Shown here: positions 1 to 5,364 of the stretch, piece after piece
Layout of the letters: every line of letters starts with the position of its first letter
Numbering within the stretch: the stretch's first letter is position 1
Source of the DNA: Actinomycetes bacterium
GTDB taxonomy: Bacteria; Actinomycetota; Actinomycetes; Mycobacteriales; Mycobacteriaceae
Direction of reading: 5' to 3'
NCBI GenBank assembly: GCA_022600695.1
Contig: JAHZJY010000397.1
Location: 1 to 8,183, forward strand
DNA: 8,183 bases
The notes under the pieces: generated by a model
Told to the model about the DNA's origin: nothing
The model's input: the letters and a program-made list of their open reading frames with translations, nothing else
The model's database searches: none
Made by a program: the position numbers and the translations under genes

Positions 1-187
1 CCATACCTTCGCGGTGGTCACACCCAACGGGACACTCGGCGCGCGAAAGGACACCCTGATCGTGCTGCCCGGCCAGTCGACGACGATCGCGATCCTCGCC
101 GACAATCCCGGATACTGGCCGCTGCACTGCCACAACGCCTACCACGCCGAGGCCGGCATGATGACCACCTTCGACTACCTGGGTTGA
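1..187 (+). CDS. Multicopper oxidase, C-terminal fragment
   Basis: The 5' end lies outside the window; the first complete codon is at base 2 and the stop is TGA 185-187, leaving 61 visible residues. They contain HCHNAYHAEAGMM (HCH at bases 125-133), which fits the C-terminal HCHxxxHxxxGM signature of multicopper oxidases. In that family the Cys and flanking His residues ligand the type 1 copper and bridge to the trinuclear cluster, and the Met is the axial type 1 ligand. The preceding stretch, with DTLIVLPGQ and LADNPGYWPLHCH, is typical of the last cupredoxin domain. Such enzymes oxidise Cu(I) or phenolic substrates with O2, usually in the periplasm or at the cell surface, and actinobacterial members are often linked to copper resistance. 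The family is clear; substrate and export signal cannot be judged from the tail. A hairpin follows immediately, so this gene probably ends its transcription unit. Confidence 0.9.
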   Translation, partial: HTFAVVTPNGTLGARKDTLIVLPGQSTTIAILADNPGYWPLHCHNAYHAEAGMMTTFDYLG

Positions 188-204
188 GAACCGGCCGCCG
201 GTTC
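188..204 (+). terminator. Hairpin after the multicopper oxidase stop
   Basis: GAACCGG-CCG-CCGGTTC is a perfect 7-bp inverted repeat with a 3-nt centre. It starts at the base after the oxidase TGA and can be extended by TTG/CAA pairs across a one-base bulge. No T-tract follows, as is common for proposed terminators in mycobacteria. The rest of the gap up to base 345 shows no convincing further element. Confidence 0.45.
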
Positions 205-345
205 CAACTCGGTCGTCAGCGCGGAGGCGGCAACCGTCAGCATCAAATCTTCGGGTACCAGCCGATCAGTGGACTGGCGCCTCCGCCCGGCATCAGACCA
301 ATCAGAGGACAGACCTCCAGCCCGTGACAAAGTAAGTTGATCGAC

Positions 346-1869
346 ATGTCTCAAACCTCTATCGGTGCCCGGATGGGGGCCGGCCTGGCCGCGGCGGCAG
401 TGGCCCTGGGGGTCACCCAACTGGCCGCCGCATTCTTCTCCCCGGCTGCTGATTCCCGCACCGCCGTCGGCACGTCGGTGATCAACCTGACCCCGGGCCC
501 GGTCAAGGAATGGGCCATCCAGACCTTCGGCACCGCGGACAAGACCTTCCTGACCGTGATGGTGCTCGTCGTCATCGCCGTCCTGGCGGCATCATCAGCC
601 ATCTGGGAGCGCTCGCGAATTCCACTGGGCAGCATCGTTCTTGCCGGAGCCGGCCTACTGGGCTGCCTGGCCGTACTGAGCCGCCCCGGAGCGGCAGCGG
701 CCGATCTCATCCCCACCCTGCTGGGTACGGCCAGCGGAATCGCGGGGCTGCGACTGCTGACCTCTGATCGGATTAGGGAACAGGACCCCACCGAAACCCC
801 CGACCCCGGGCGGCGCCGGTCACTGCTGACCCTGGGGTTCGTCGGAGCAGGCGCTTTGAGTGGGGTGGTCGGCACCGTTCTGACCCGTCAGCGACGTTCG
901 GTGGCCGCTGACCGCGACAGCTTCGCCCTGCCGAAGCCTGCTTCCCCGGCACCAGCGATTACCCCCGACGTTCAACCCGACGCTACCGGGCTGCCGCGAT
1001 TCATCACCCCCAACAATCAGTTCTACCGAATCGACACCGCGCTCAACGTGCCGCAGGTGTCCCGGGAAGACTGGAAGCTGCGCGTCCACGGCATGGTCGA
1101 CAGGGAGGTCACCTACAGCTACGCCGATCTTGAACAGTTCGAGGCGGTCCAAGCGGCCGTGACGCTGACCTGCGTGTCCAATCCGGTGGGCGGGAATCTC
1201 ATCTCCAACGCCATGTGGACCGGCTATCGGGTCCGAGACCTGTTGCGGCGCAGCGGGGTCAGTCCCGATGCCGACATGGTCCTGTCCACCTCGGTGGACG
1301 GCTTCACCGTCGGCACCCCGGTGGAGGCCCTCACCGACGACCGGGACGCGATGCTGGCGATCGGGATGAACGGGGTGCCGCTGCCCGTCGAGCACGGCTA
1401 TCCGGCCCGGTTGGTGGTGCCGGGTCTGTACGGTTTCGTTTCGGCCACCAAGTGGGTGGTGGACCTGGAGCTGACCCGGTTCGACCAGGCTGAGGCATTT
1501 TGGACCAAGCGCGGCTGGTCGGCAAAGGCCCCCATCAAAACCCAATCGCGGATCGACATCCCGCGCGATGGTGCGCGGGTGTCCGCCGGTGCGGTCACCG
1601 TCGGCGGGGTTGCCTGGGCGCAACACCGCGGCATTGAGGCCGTCGAGGTCCGCATTGATGACGGGCCCTGGCAGCCTGCCACTCTCGGCGCTGCCTACTC
1701 CAAGGACACCTGGCGGCTGTGGACCTTCGACTGGCAGGCCGACAGCGGCCCGCACACTCTGACCGTCCGGGCCACCGACGACACCGGCGCGGTGCAGACC
1801 GAGCAACCGAGCGCACCTGCGCCGGACGGCGCTTCTGGTTGGCCGTCCATCTCCATCGAGGTGCGTTAG
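346..1869 (+). CDS. Membrane-anchored molybdopterin-dependent oxidoreductase (sulfite oxidase family)
   Basis: From ATG 346 the protein has 507 residues; an in-frame TTG at 337 would add three. Neither start has a good ribosome site, and ATG was preferred. Residues 1-190 hold about five hydrophobic segments (near 9-31, 66-86, 91-111, 118-136 and 158-180). A charged twin-arginine-like stretch, RRRSLL, precedes the fifth. A Pro/Ala-rich linker leads to the molybdopterin domain (about 210-390). Cys276 in LTCVSNPVGGNLISNA is the expected thiolate ligand of molybdenum, and HGYPARLVVPGLYGFVSATKWV from residue 350 is the second family signature. From about 400 an Ig-like C-terminal domain resembles the sulfite oxidase dimerisation domain. 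The catalytic domain should face outside the membrane. The family catalyses two-electron oxo-transfer, but the substrate (sulfite or another) is not evident. No haem motif is seen, so electrons must pass to a partner. A modAB operon lies downstream in the window. Confidence 0.88.
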   Translation: MSQTSIGARMGAGLAAAAVALGVTQLAAAFFSPAADSRTAVGTSVINLTPGPVKEWAIQTFGTADKTFLTVMVLVVIAVLAASSAIWERSRIPLGSIVLAGAGLLGCLAVLSRPGAAAADLIPTLLGTASGIAGLRLLTSDRIREQDPTETPDPGRRRSLLTLGFVGAGALSGVVGTVLTRQRRSVAADRDSFALPKPASPAPAITPDVQPDATGLPRFITPNNQFYRIDTALNVPQVSREDWKLRVHGMVDREVTYSYADLEQFEAVQAAVTLTCVSNPVGGNLISNAMWTGYRVRDLLRRSGVSPDADMVLSTSVDGFTVGTPVEALTDDRDAMLAIGMNGVPLPVEHGYPARLVVPGLYGFVSATKWVVDLELTRFDQAEAFWTKRGWSAKAPIKTQSRIDIPRDGARVSAGAVTVGGVAWAQHRGIEAVEVRIDDGPWQPATLGAAYSKDTWRLWTFDWQADSGPHTLTVRATDDTGAVQTEQPSAPAPDGASGWPSISIEVR

Positions 1870-1874
1870 AGGGG

Positions 1875-3089
1875 TCAGGCGGGTTGCAGCCGTTTTGAAT
1901 CTGAATCATCGGGCACCGTCACGGTCACCACAACTCCTCCGCCCGATCGTCGGCTGAAGTGCACCGCCCCGCCGGTGGCTTCCACCCCGACGATCAGCGA
2001 CGACAACCCGATATGGCCTTCGGCGACACGCGGAGCCAGGATTTCCGGGTCGAACCCGATTCCGTTGTCGGCGACCCGCAGCACCGTTTCCCGGCCTGCG
2101 TGAAGCAGCGTGACCTCAAGCTCGGTAGCGTGAGAATGCTTATGCGCGTTCGCCAATAGCTCGCGGGCCGCGCGGTAGACCAGTGCCTGCGATTCGGGGC
2201 GCTCCACCTCGTCCACATTCAGCTGGATCGGGGTTCCCCAGCGCTGTTCGTCCCGATGGGCAAGTTCACGAACCGCCGCGGTAAGACCCACCTGCGCCAA
2301 CACCTGCGGATGCAGGGTGCTGACCGTGGTCCGCAGAGCGGTGACGGTCTCCCGAAGCGCAGCATCGAGCCGCTCGAAACCATCCTGGTTCGGGTGTTCC
2401 CGAAGCTCGTCGAGGTCCAGCCGTGCGGCGAGCAGATTCTGTAACGGACCATCGTGAAGTTGCTCTGACAACTCCTGTTTACTTCGCTCATCGGCGCGCA
2501 TCGACTCCGCGACCAAGCGCCGCCGGACGTCGAGCAACCTGAGCACCCGCTCTCGGCGACGGGCCAGGGTGAATGACAACGCCGTAATCGCAGTGGCCAA
2601 CCACAACAGGCACCCCACCTGGACGTACACCAGCGCCGGGATGCTGTCGCCCATCTTCTGCTCGGTGGTGGCGTAGGCGGCCCAGACCAGGAGGTAACCG
2701 AACGCGGTACTGAGGCCCAGAACCGCGGTGATGAGCGGGCTGTCGAGGAAGGCCACCGAGATCGGCAGCAGGAAGAAGATCGGGTAGAGCGAGATGGTCG
2801 CCGGTCCGGAGATCACGCACAGGGCCAGCACGATAGCGACGTCGGCGAAGGTGGAGGCCCGGGCGTACCACCATCGGCCGGGCCAGATCAGCACGAGGAC
2901 CAGCCAGGCAACCGCCGCGATCGCATAGCCGACGAGAACCGCGTCGAACAGCATCTGATTGCGGTGCTGGACGTGACTGAAGTGGACTAGCAGCGCAATC
3001 AGTGCGATCAGCACCAGCCGTAGGGATGATCGAATCCGTACCGGGTCACTGGTCAGGAAATCCAACGCGCTGCTGACGAGTCGTCCCAT
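1875..3089 (-). CDS. Sensor histidine kinase, NarL/DegS type, with membrane-embedded sensor
   Basis: This is a 404-residue kinase from ATG 3089, placed 4 bp after the regulator stop. The frame stays open to 3146, but that would overlap the regulator and insert a non-hydrophobic extension, so it was not used. Residues 20-175 form about five or six hydrophobic segments with only short loops, so there is no sizeable extracytoplasmic sensor domain. A charged coiled linker (about 176-206) leads to the HisKA_3 dimerisation region with LHDGPLQ, where His212 is the phosphorylated residue. The ATPase part has the N box ELLANAHKH (Asn314), the G1 box DNGIGFD (341-347) and the G2 box GHIGL (358-362). 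All core catalytic residues are present, so it looks active. It is cotranscribed with, and should phosphorylate, the adjacent response regulator. The stimulus is unknown; membrane-active compounds or peptides are possible for this architecture. Confidence 0.93.
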   Translation of the reverse strand: MGRLVSSALDFLTSDPVRIRSSLRLVLIALIALLVHFSHVQHRNQMLFDAVLVGYAIAAVAWLVLVLIWPGRWWYARASTFADVAIVLALCVISGPATISLYPIFFLLPISVAFLDSPLITAVLGLSTAFGYLLVWAAYATTEQKMGDSIPALVYVQVGCLLWLATAITALSFTLARRRERVLRLLDVRRRLVAESMRADERSKQELSEQLHDGPLQNLLAARLDLDELREHPNQDGFERLDAALRETVTALRTTVSTLHPQVLAQVGLTAAVRELAHRDEQRWGTPIQLNVDEVERPESQALVYRAARELLANAHKHSHATELEVTLLHAGRETVLRVADNGIGFDPEILAPRVAEGHIGLSSLIVGVEATGGAVHFSRRSGGGVVVTVTVPDDSDSKRLQPA

Positions 3090-3093
3090 GTGC

Positions 3094-3747
3094 CTAGTCC
3101 AGAAGTCCCCGGCGCATCGCCTCGGCGACCGCCGCCGCACGATCACTCACGCCCAGTTTCTCGTACAGCCGTTGCACGTGGGTCTTGACCGTCGACGGTG
3201 CCAAGAAGAGTTGCTTGGCGATCGTCGGGATACTGGACCCGCCGGCGATGAGACCGAGAACTTCCCGTTCCCGGCCGCTGAGGGTCGGGCCGGTCGGCTC
3301 GGAGCGCCGACGGATTTCAGCTGCCAGGCCCGACGCCAGTTCCGGCGCGACGATATCGCGGCCCTGTGCGCAGTCGATGACGGCGTTGACGATCTCCGAC
3401 CGCGACGACTCCTTGGGCAGATAACCGGCCGCACCCTGTTGTAAGGCCTGGTACACAATGGCCGCGTCGCTGTTCGCCGACACCAGCAGTACCCGAGTGG
3501 ACAGCTCATCGCGCAACACCGCGGCCGCCACCTGGGCTCCGTCCATACCCGGCATCTGGTGATCCAACAACGCCACCTGCGGTACGTGCTCCTTGATCGC
3601 GGCCAGCGCCGAGAGTCCGTCGTTGGCCTCTGCGACGACCTCGACCAGGCCACTGCTGGTCAGCGCGCGAACCAGACCATCCCGGAACAGCGGGTGATCA
3701 TCTGCCACGATCGCCCGCACCTTCTGGTTGTTGAACGTCTCCCGCAC
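3094..3747 (-). CDS. Response regulator, NarL/FixJ (LuxR-HTH) family
   Basis: From GTG 3747 the protein has 217 residues. The receiver domain comes first: acidic pair Asp16-Asp17 in VADDHPLFRDG, phosphoacceptor Asp62 in LLDHQMPGMDG, Ser90 in LLVSANSD and Lys112 in YLPKESS. A linker (about 135-152) leads to a LuxR-type helix-turn-helix (about 155-215) with LSGREREVLGLIAGG and the recognition region APSTVKTHVQRLYEKLGV. It is a complete DNA-binding regulator, first gene of the two-gene operon with the kinase. The start is uncertain: TTG 3786 and GTG 3720 are also in frame and none has a strong ribosome site. The TTG would place the conserved palindrome at 3768-3783 inside the gene. GTG 3747 keeps that palindrome in the control region and leaves only a short leader before the receiver. 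It is divergent from the miniprotein array, fragments of its 5' end recur in units 2 and 3, and autoregulation is plausible. Confidence 0.92.
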   Translation of the reverse strand: MRETFNNQKVRAIVADDHPLFRDGLVRALTSSGLVEVVAEANDGLSALAAIKEHVPQVALLDHQMPGMDGAQVAAAVLRDELSTRVLLVSANSDAAIVYQALQQGAAGYLPKESSRSEIVNAVIDCAQGRDIVAPELASGLAAEIRRRSEPTGPTLSGREREVLGLIAGGSSIPTIAKQLFLAPSTVKTHVQRLYEKLGVSDRAAAVAEAMRRGLLD

Positions 3748-3767
3748 CCGCCGATCGTCGCACAGCC

Positions 3768-3783
3768 TCCCCCGATCGGCGGA
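3768..3783. promoter_or_regulatory. Candidate operator palindrome, unit 1
   Basis: TCCCCCGATCGGCGGA is a 16-bp near-palindrome with one mismatched pair, lying between the divergent regulator and miniprotein genes. Exactly 111 nt separate it from ATG 3895. The same element with the same spacing recurs in units 2 and 3. Binding by the adjacent NarL-type regulator is inferred only. Confidence 0.5.
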
Positions 3784-3894
3784 CAAACACCCCAGCCGGG
3801 CAATCAGCCGACAAGCCGACGGAACAAGCCGCCACCAGCGGCCAGAGTCGACTTACCGGCCGGCAACGCGGCCACCACGACCCAGGAGAACGAC

Positions 3895-4146
3895 ATGACC
3901 ACCACCCGCACCGCTCGAATCACCGCCGCCCTGGCCGGATTCAGCGCCACCGCCGGCATCTTCGCCGGCATCCTCGTCGGCACCGCCGCCGAGGCCACCG
4001 CCACCCCGACCGCCGGCCAGTGCACCCAATCCGCGCAAGTCACGCACCAGGACAACAATCGCCTCAGCCGCAACGCACAGGTTCAGGGCAGCACCTTGAT
4101 CAATGGTCACTCGTCCCACGCCCCGGTGAGCTGCTTGAGTCACTGA
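3895..4146 (+). CDS. Secreted two-cysteine miniprotein, array copy 1
   Basis: This 83-residue protein is not one I recognise. ATG 3895 has a clear AGGAG six bases upstream, and the same start and ribosome site are conserved in all three copies; the frame is open further upstream but without another good start. Residues 1-36 look like a Sec signal peptide: TTTRTAR n-region, a hydrophobic Ala/Gly/Ile core, and ATA before a likely cut between 36 and 37. The mature part would be about 47 residues with Cys43 in GQCTQSAQVTH and Cys80 in APVSCLSH, able to form one disulfide closing a 36-residue loop. The loop is polar and Asn/Ser/Gln-rich, and it is where this copy differs most from the other two. 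Its position, divergent from a two-component operon, suggests regulation by it. Peptide signal, antimicrobial or envelope factor are all possible; nothing decides. Confidence 0.82.
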   Translation: MTTTRTARITAALAGFSATAGIFAGILVGTAAEATATPTAGQCTQSAQVTHQDNNRLSRNAQVQGSTLINGHSSHAPVSCLSH

Positions 4147-4221
4147 GCCTGACATGACCGGCCCGCGACCAACCCCGGGGTTCATCCGTAGCGCACTTTC
4201 TCGCGATGGAACGTCGCTGCG

Positions 4222-4272
4222 GAACATCTCCCGCACCAACAGGCGGTCGTACAGCCTCCCCCGATCGGCGGA
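4222..4272 (-). pseudogene. Remnant of response-regulator 5' end in unit 2
   Basis: Read on the minus strand this segment gives SADRGRLYDRLLVREMF. The in-frame leader of the intact regulator (bases 3783-3733) gives SADRGRLCDDRRVRETF, matching at 12 of 17 positions. Beyond it toward lower coordinates the match fades and no receiver domain remains, so it cannot encode a regulator. It shows that the duplicated segment included the beginning of the regulator gene or its leader. Confidence 0.65.
4257..4272. promoter_or_regulatory. Candidate operator palindrome, unit 2
   Basis: TCCCCCGATCGGCGGA is identical to the unit 1 element and again ends exactly 111 nt before the miniprotein start (ATG 4384). 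Its survival beside badly decayed regulator sequence suggests constraint on the site itself. Confidence 0.5.
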
Positions 4273-4383
4273 CCGCCGCCCCCTCCCCGCAATCAACCGA
4301 AGGGCCGACGGAACAAGCCGTCACCAGCGGCCAGAGTCGAGTTACCGGCCGGCAACGCGGCCACCACGACCCAGGAGAACGAC

Positions 4384-4623
4384 ATGACCACCACCCGCAC
4401 CGCTCGAATCACCGCCGCCCTGGCCGGATTCAGCGCCACCGCCGGCATCTTCGCCGGCATCCTCGTCGGTACCGCCGCCGAGGCCACCGCCACCCCGATG
4501 GGCGGCCAGTGCACCCAATCCGCACAAGTCACGCACCAGAGCAACAGTCGCCTCACTCGCAGCGGGCAGTTCCAGGGCAACCGGCCCGCACCCCACGCGC
4601 CGGTGAGCTGCTTGAGCCACTGA
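4384..4623 (+). CDS. Secreted two-cysteine miniprotein, array copy 2
   Basis: This copy is 79 residues, the shortest of the three. It starts at ATG 4384 behind the same AGGAG as copy 1. Residues 1-36 are identical to copy 1, with only one silent base change in 108. The mature part has Cys43 (GQCTQSAQVTH) and Cys76 (APVSCLSH). The loop between them is 32 residues and contains SNSRLTRSGQFQGNRPAPH, basic and unlike copy 1 except for a shared xxRLxR and a Q-x-Q-G pattern. The stop codon lies inside a run of TGAGCCAC repeats. Function is unknown; the frame, signal peptide and both cysteines are intact, so it is probably expressed. Confidence 0.82.
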   Translation: MTTTRTARITAALAGFSATAGIFAGILVGTAAEATATPMGGQCTQSAQVTHQSNSRLTRSGQFQGNRPAPHAPVSCLSH

Positions 4624-4650
4624 GCCACTGAGCCACTGAGCCACTGAGCC
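4613..4650 (+). repeat. 8-bp minisatellite TGAGCCAC spanning the copy 2 stop codon
   Basis: Four complete TGAGCCAC units (4613-4644) are followed by a partial TGAGCC. The first unit encodes part of the CLSH end and the second supplies the TGA stop. The corresponding position after copy 1 has one imperfect unit plus a partial, and after copy 3 two plus a partial, so the copy number varies between paralogues. The stop is set by the first two units, so length change would not alter the protein. Confidence 0.85.
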
Positions 4651-4715
4651 CGACAGAACAGGTCCGCGACGGCTCCGAAACAGCGGGACGTCGTCGGCCA
4701 CGACCGTCCCGACCG

Positions 4716-4735
4716 CACCAGTCACGTCACTGGTG
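4716..4735. repeat. Inverted repeat CACCAGT...ACTGGTG
   Basis: Arms CACCAGT and ACTGGTG flank a CACGTC centre, giving a 20-bp dyad with one mismatched symmetric pair. It occurs only in unit 3, within the disrupted regulator remnant. It could be an operator, a hairpin or a footprint of a small insertion; nothing distinguishes these. Confidence 0.45.
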
Positions 4736-4769
4736 CCGCTTCACCCCATCAACAGGTGGTCGCACAACC

Positions 4770-4785
4770 TCCCCCGATCGGGGGA
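4770..4785. promoter_or_regulatory. Candidate operator palindrome, unit 3 (perfect)
   Basis: TCCCCCGATCGGGGGA is a perfect 16-bp palindrome; units 1 and 2 differ at one base. It again ends exactly 111 nt before the start codon (ATG 4897). It is the best-formed of the three and the natural consensus for a dimeric regulator site. Confidence 0.55.
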
Positions 4786-4896
4786 CCACCACCCCATCCG
4801 GGCAATCAACCGATGAGCCGACGGAACAAGCCGTCACCAGCGAGCAGAGTTGAGTTACCAGCCGAGAACGCGGCCACCACGACCAAGGAGAACGAC

Positions 4897-5145
4897 ATGA
4901 CCACCACCCGCACCGCTCGAATCACCGCCGCCCTGGCCGGATTCAGCGCCACCGCCGGCATCTTCGCCGGCATCCTCGTCGGTACCGCCGCTGAGGCCAC
5001 CGCCGCCCCGATGGGCGGCCAGTGCACCCAGTCGGCACAGGTCACGCACCCGAGCACCGATCGGCTCAACCCCCTCACCCGCGTATGGCAGGTTCAGGGC
5101 AACATGCCCGCACCCAAAGCCCCGGTGAGCTGCTTGAGCCACTGA
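4897..5145 (+). CDS. Secreted two-cysteine miniprotein, array copy 3
   Basis: This 82-residue protein starts at ATG 4897 with AGGAG upstream. The signal peptide (1-36) is identical in protein to the other copies, with silent changes only; the next residue is Ala instead of Thr. Cys43 and Cys79 bracket a 35-residue loop containing STDRLNPLTRVWQVQGNM, which carries the only Trp in the family and is more hydrophobic than the loops of copies 1 and 2. The end, APVSCLSH, is invariant. Codon use after the signal peptide has drifted slightly (for example TCG and CAG instead of TCC and CAA), so this is probably the most diverged copy. No function is recognised. Confidence 0.82.
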   Translation: MTTTRTARITAALAGFSATAGIFAGILVGTAAEATAAPMGGQCTQSAQVTHPSTDRLNPLTRVWQVQGNMPAPKAPVSCLSH

Positions 5146-5243
5146 GCTACTGAGCCCGGCAACACAGGCGCCCTGAATGCTCCCGGCAAGAAGATGCAGC
5201 AACAGGCCTTGCCCTTTTAGTCGGAGGCCACCTGCGGCTCGCT

Positions 5244-5260
5244 GGTGGCGCGGCGCCACC
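5244..5260 (+). terminator. Hairpin downstream of the miniprotein array
   Basis: GGTGGCGC-G-GCGCCACC is a perfect 8-bp inverted repeat around one base, about 100 bp after the last miniprotein stop and 105 bp before the next translated start. There is no T-tract. It could end transcription of the array; an operator role is the alternative. The remaining bases 5146-5364 show no gene. Confidence 0.4.
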
Positions 5261-5364
5261 ATCAGCTCCGTCTGCGGACCAGGAATATCGCACGCAGGCT
5301 CGGAAAAGGCTTGCCAACAGTAGTTTTCAGAGAAGCAGTGACCCGGTTTCCCGTGAGGAGAACC

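Larger units (their letters stand above)
3682..4170 (+). repeat. Tandem repeat unit 1 (functional regulator 5' end + miniprotein gene)
   Basis: This is the first of three direct repeats of about 490-515 bp, measured start codon to start codon (489 and 513 bp). In order it holds, antisense, the first codons of the intact response regulator, the palindrome at 3768-3783, a conserved block beginning GACGGAACAAGCCG, the AGGAG ribosome site, the miniprotein gene and a short TGAGYCAC tail. This unit contains the intact regulator start and is probably closest to the ancestral arrangement. The left edge is set by where unit 3 starts to resemble the regulator gene; the right edge is approximate. Confidence 0.8.
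4171..4674 (+). repeat. Tandem repeat unit 2
   Basis: The second direct repeat has the same order as unit 1: degenerate antisense piece of the regulator 5' end, palindrome, conserved block, ribosome site and miniprotein gene. It ends with the longest TGAGCCAC tail. From about 100 bp before the start codon through codon 36 of the gene it is nearly identical to unit 1. The regulator-derived part has diverged strongly. Edges are approximate. Confidence 0.8.
4675..4785 (-). pseudogene. Remnant of response-regulator 5' end in unit 3
   Basis: On the minus strand, bases 4713-4675 read VGTVVADDVPLFR. The intact regulator (3720-3682) has VRAIVADDHPLFR, matching 9 of 13 residues including the receiver acidic pair; the 40-bp DNA alignment is about 30 identical. 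Upstream, 4785-4759 reads SPDRGRLCD, matching the leader SADRGRLCD. Between them the frame is broken by a stop after HLLMG and by extra bases containing an inverted repeat. No phosphoacceptor region follows. This is a dead fragment, yet it is the clearest proof of how the array arose. Confidence 0.72.
4675..5180 (+). repeat. Tandem repeat unit 3
   Basis: The third direct repeat starts with antisense regulator-derived sequence (4675-4713), then a private inverted repeat, the perfect palindrome, the conserved block and the third miniprotein gene. After the gene, the sequence TGAGCCCGGCAACACAGG resembles the unit 2 to unit 3 junction (TGAGCCCGACAGAACAGG). This resemblance ends by about 5185, which marks the end of the array. 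Confidence 0.78.

Noticed and set aside
820..1806. A 328-codon open frame on the minus strand opposite the molybdoenzyme
   Set aside because: It is antisense to a protein with clear family motifs, has no recognisable domain, and long antisense frames are common in GC-rich DNA.
3087..3146. A kinase start at 3146, adding 19 residues
   Set aside because: It would overlap the regulator's conserved C-terminal helix coding region; ATG 3089 sits 4 bp after the regulator stop and fits operon spacing.
3826..3895. GGAAC in the conserved block as an ECF-sigma -35 element
   Set aside because: No matching -10 motif is found at the usual 16-18 bp spacing; the nearest GTT is about 26 bases away.
3559..4146. 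A longer 195-residue version of miniprotein copy 1, and a similar upstream extension of copy 3 from 4756
   Set aside because: The extension of copy 1 runs through the antisense regulator 5' end. All three copies share an AGGAG and ATG directly before a signal peptide, which sets the start.
4293..4725. Two overlapping minus-strand frames of 141 and 127 codons across unit 2
   Set aside because: They are antisense to the miniprotein gene. Only the first few codons of the 127-codon frame resemble anything (the regulator), and that part is explained as a duplicated remnant.
3895..5145. A toxin-antitoxin or lanthipeptide/RiPP cluster
   Set aside because: There is no paired antitoxin frame and no modification enzyme, peptidase or dedicated exporter nearby in the window. 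The signal peptide looks Sec-type, not a RiPP leader.
3682..5180. A CRISPR array or insertion sequence as the cause of the repeats
   Set aside because: The units are ~500 bp gene-containing direct repeats; there are no short regular spacers, no transposase and no terminal inverted repeats.
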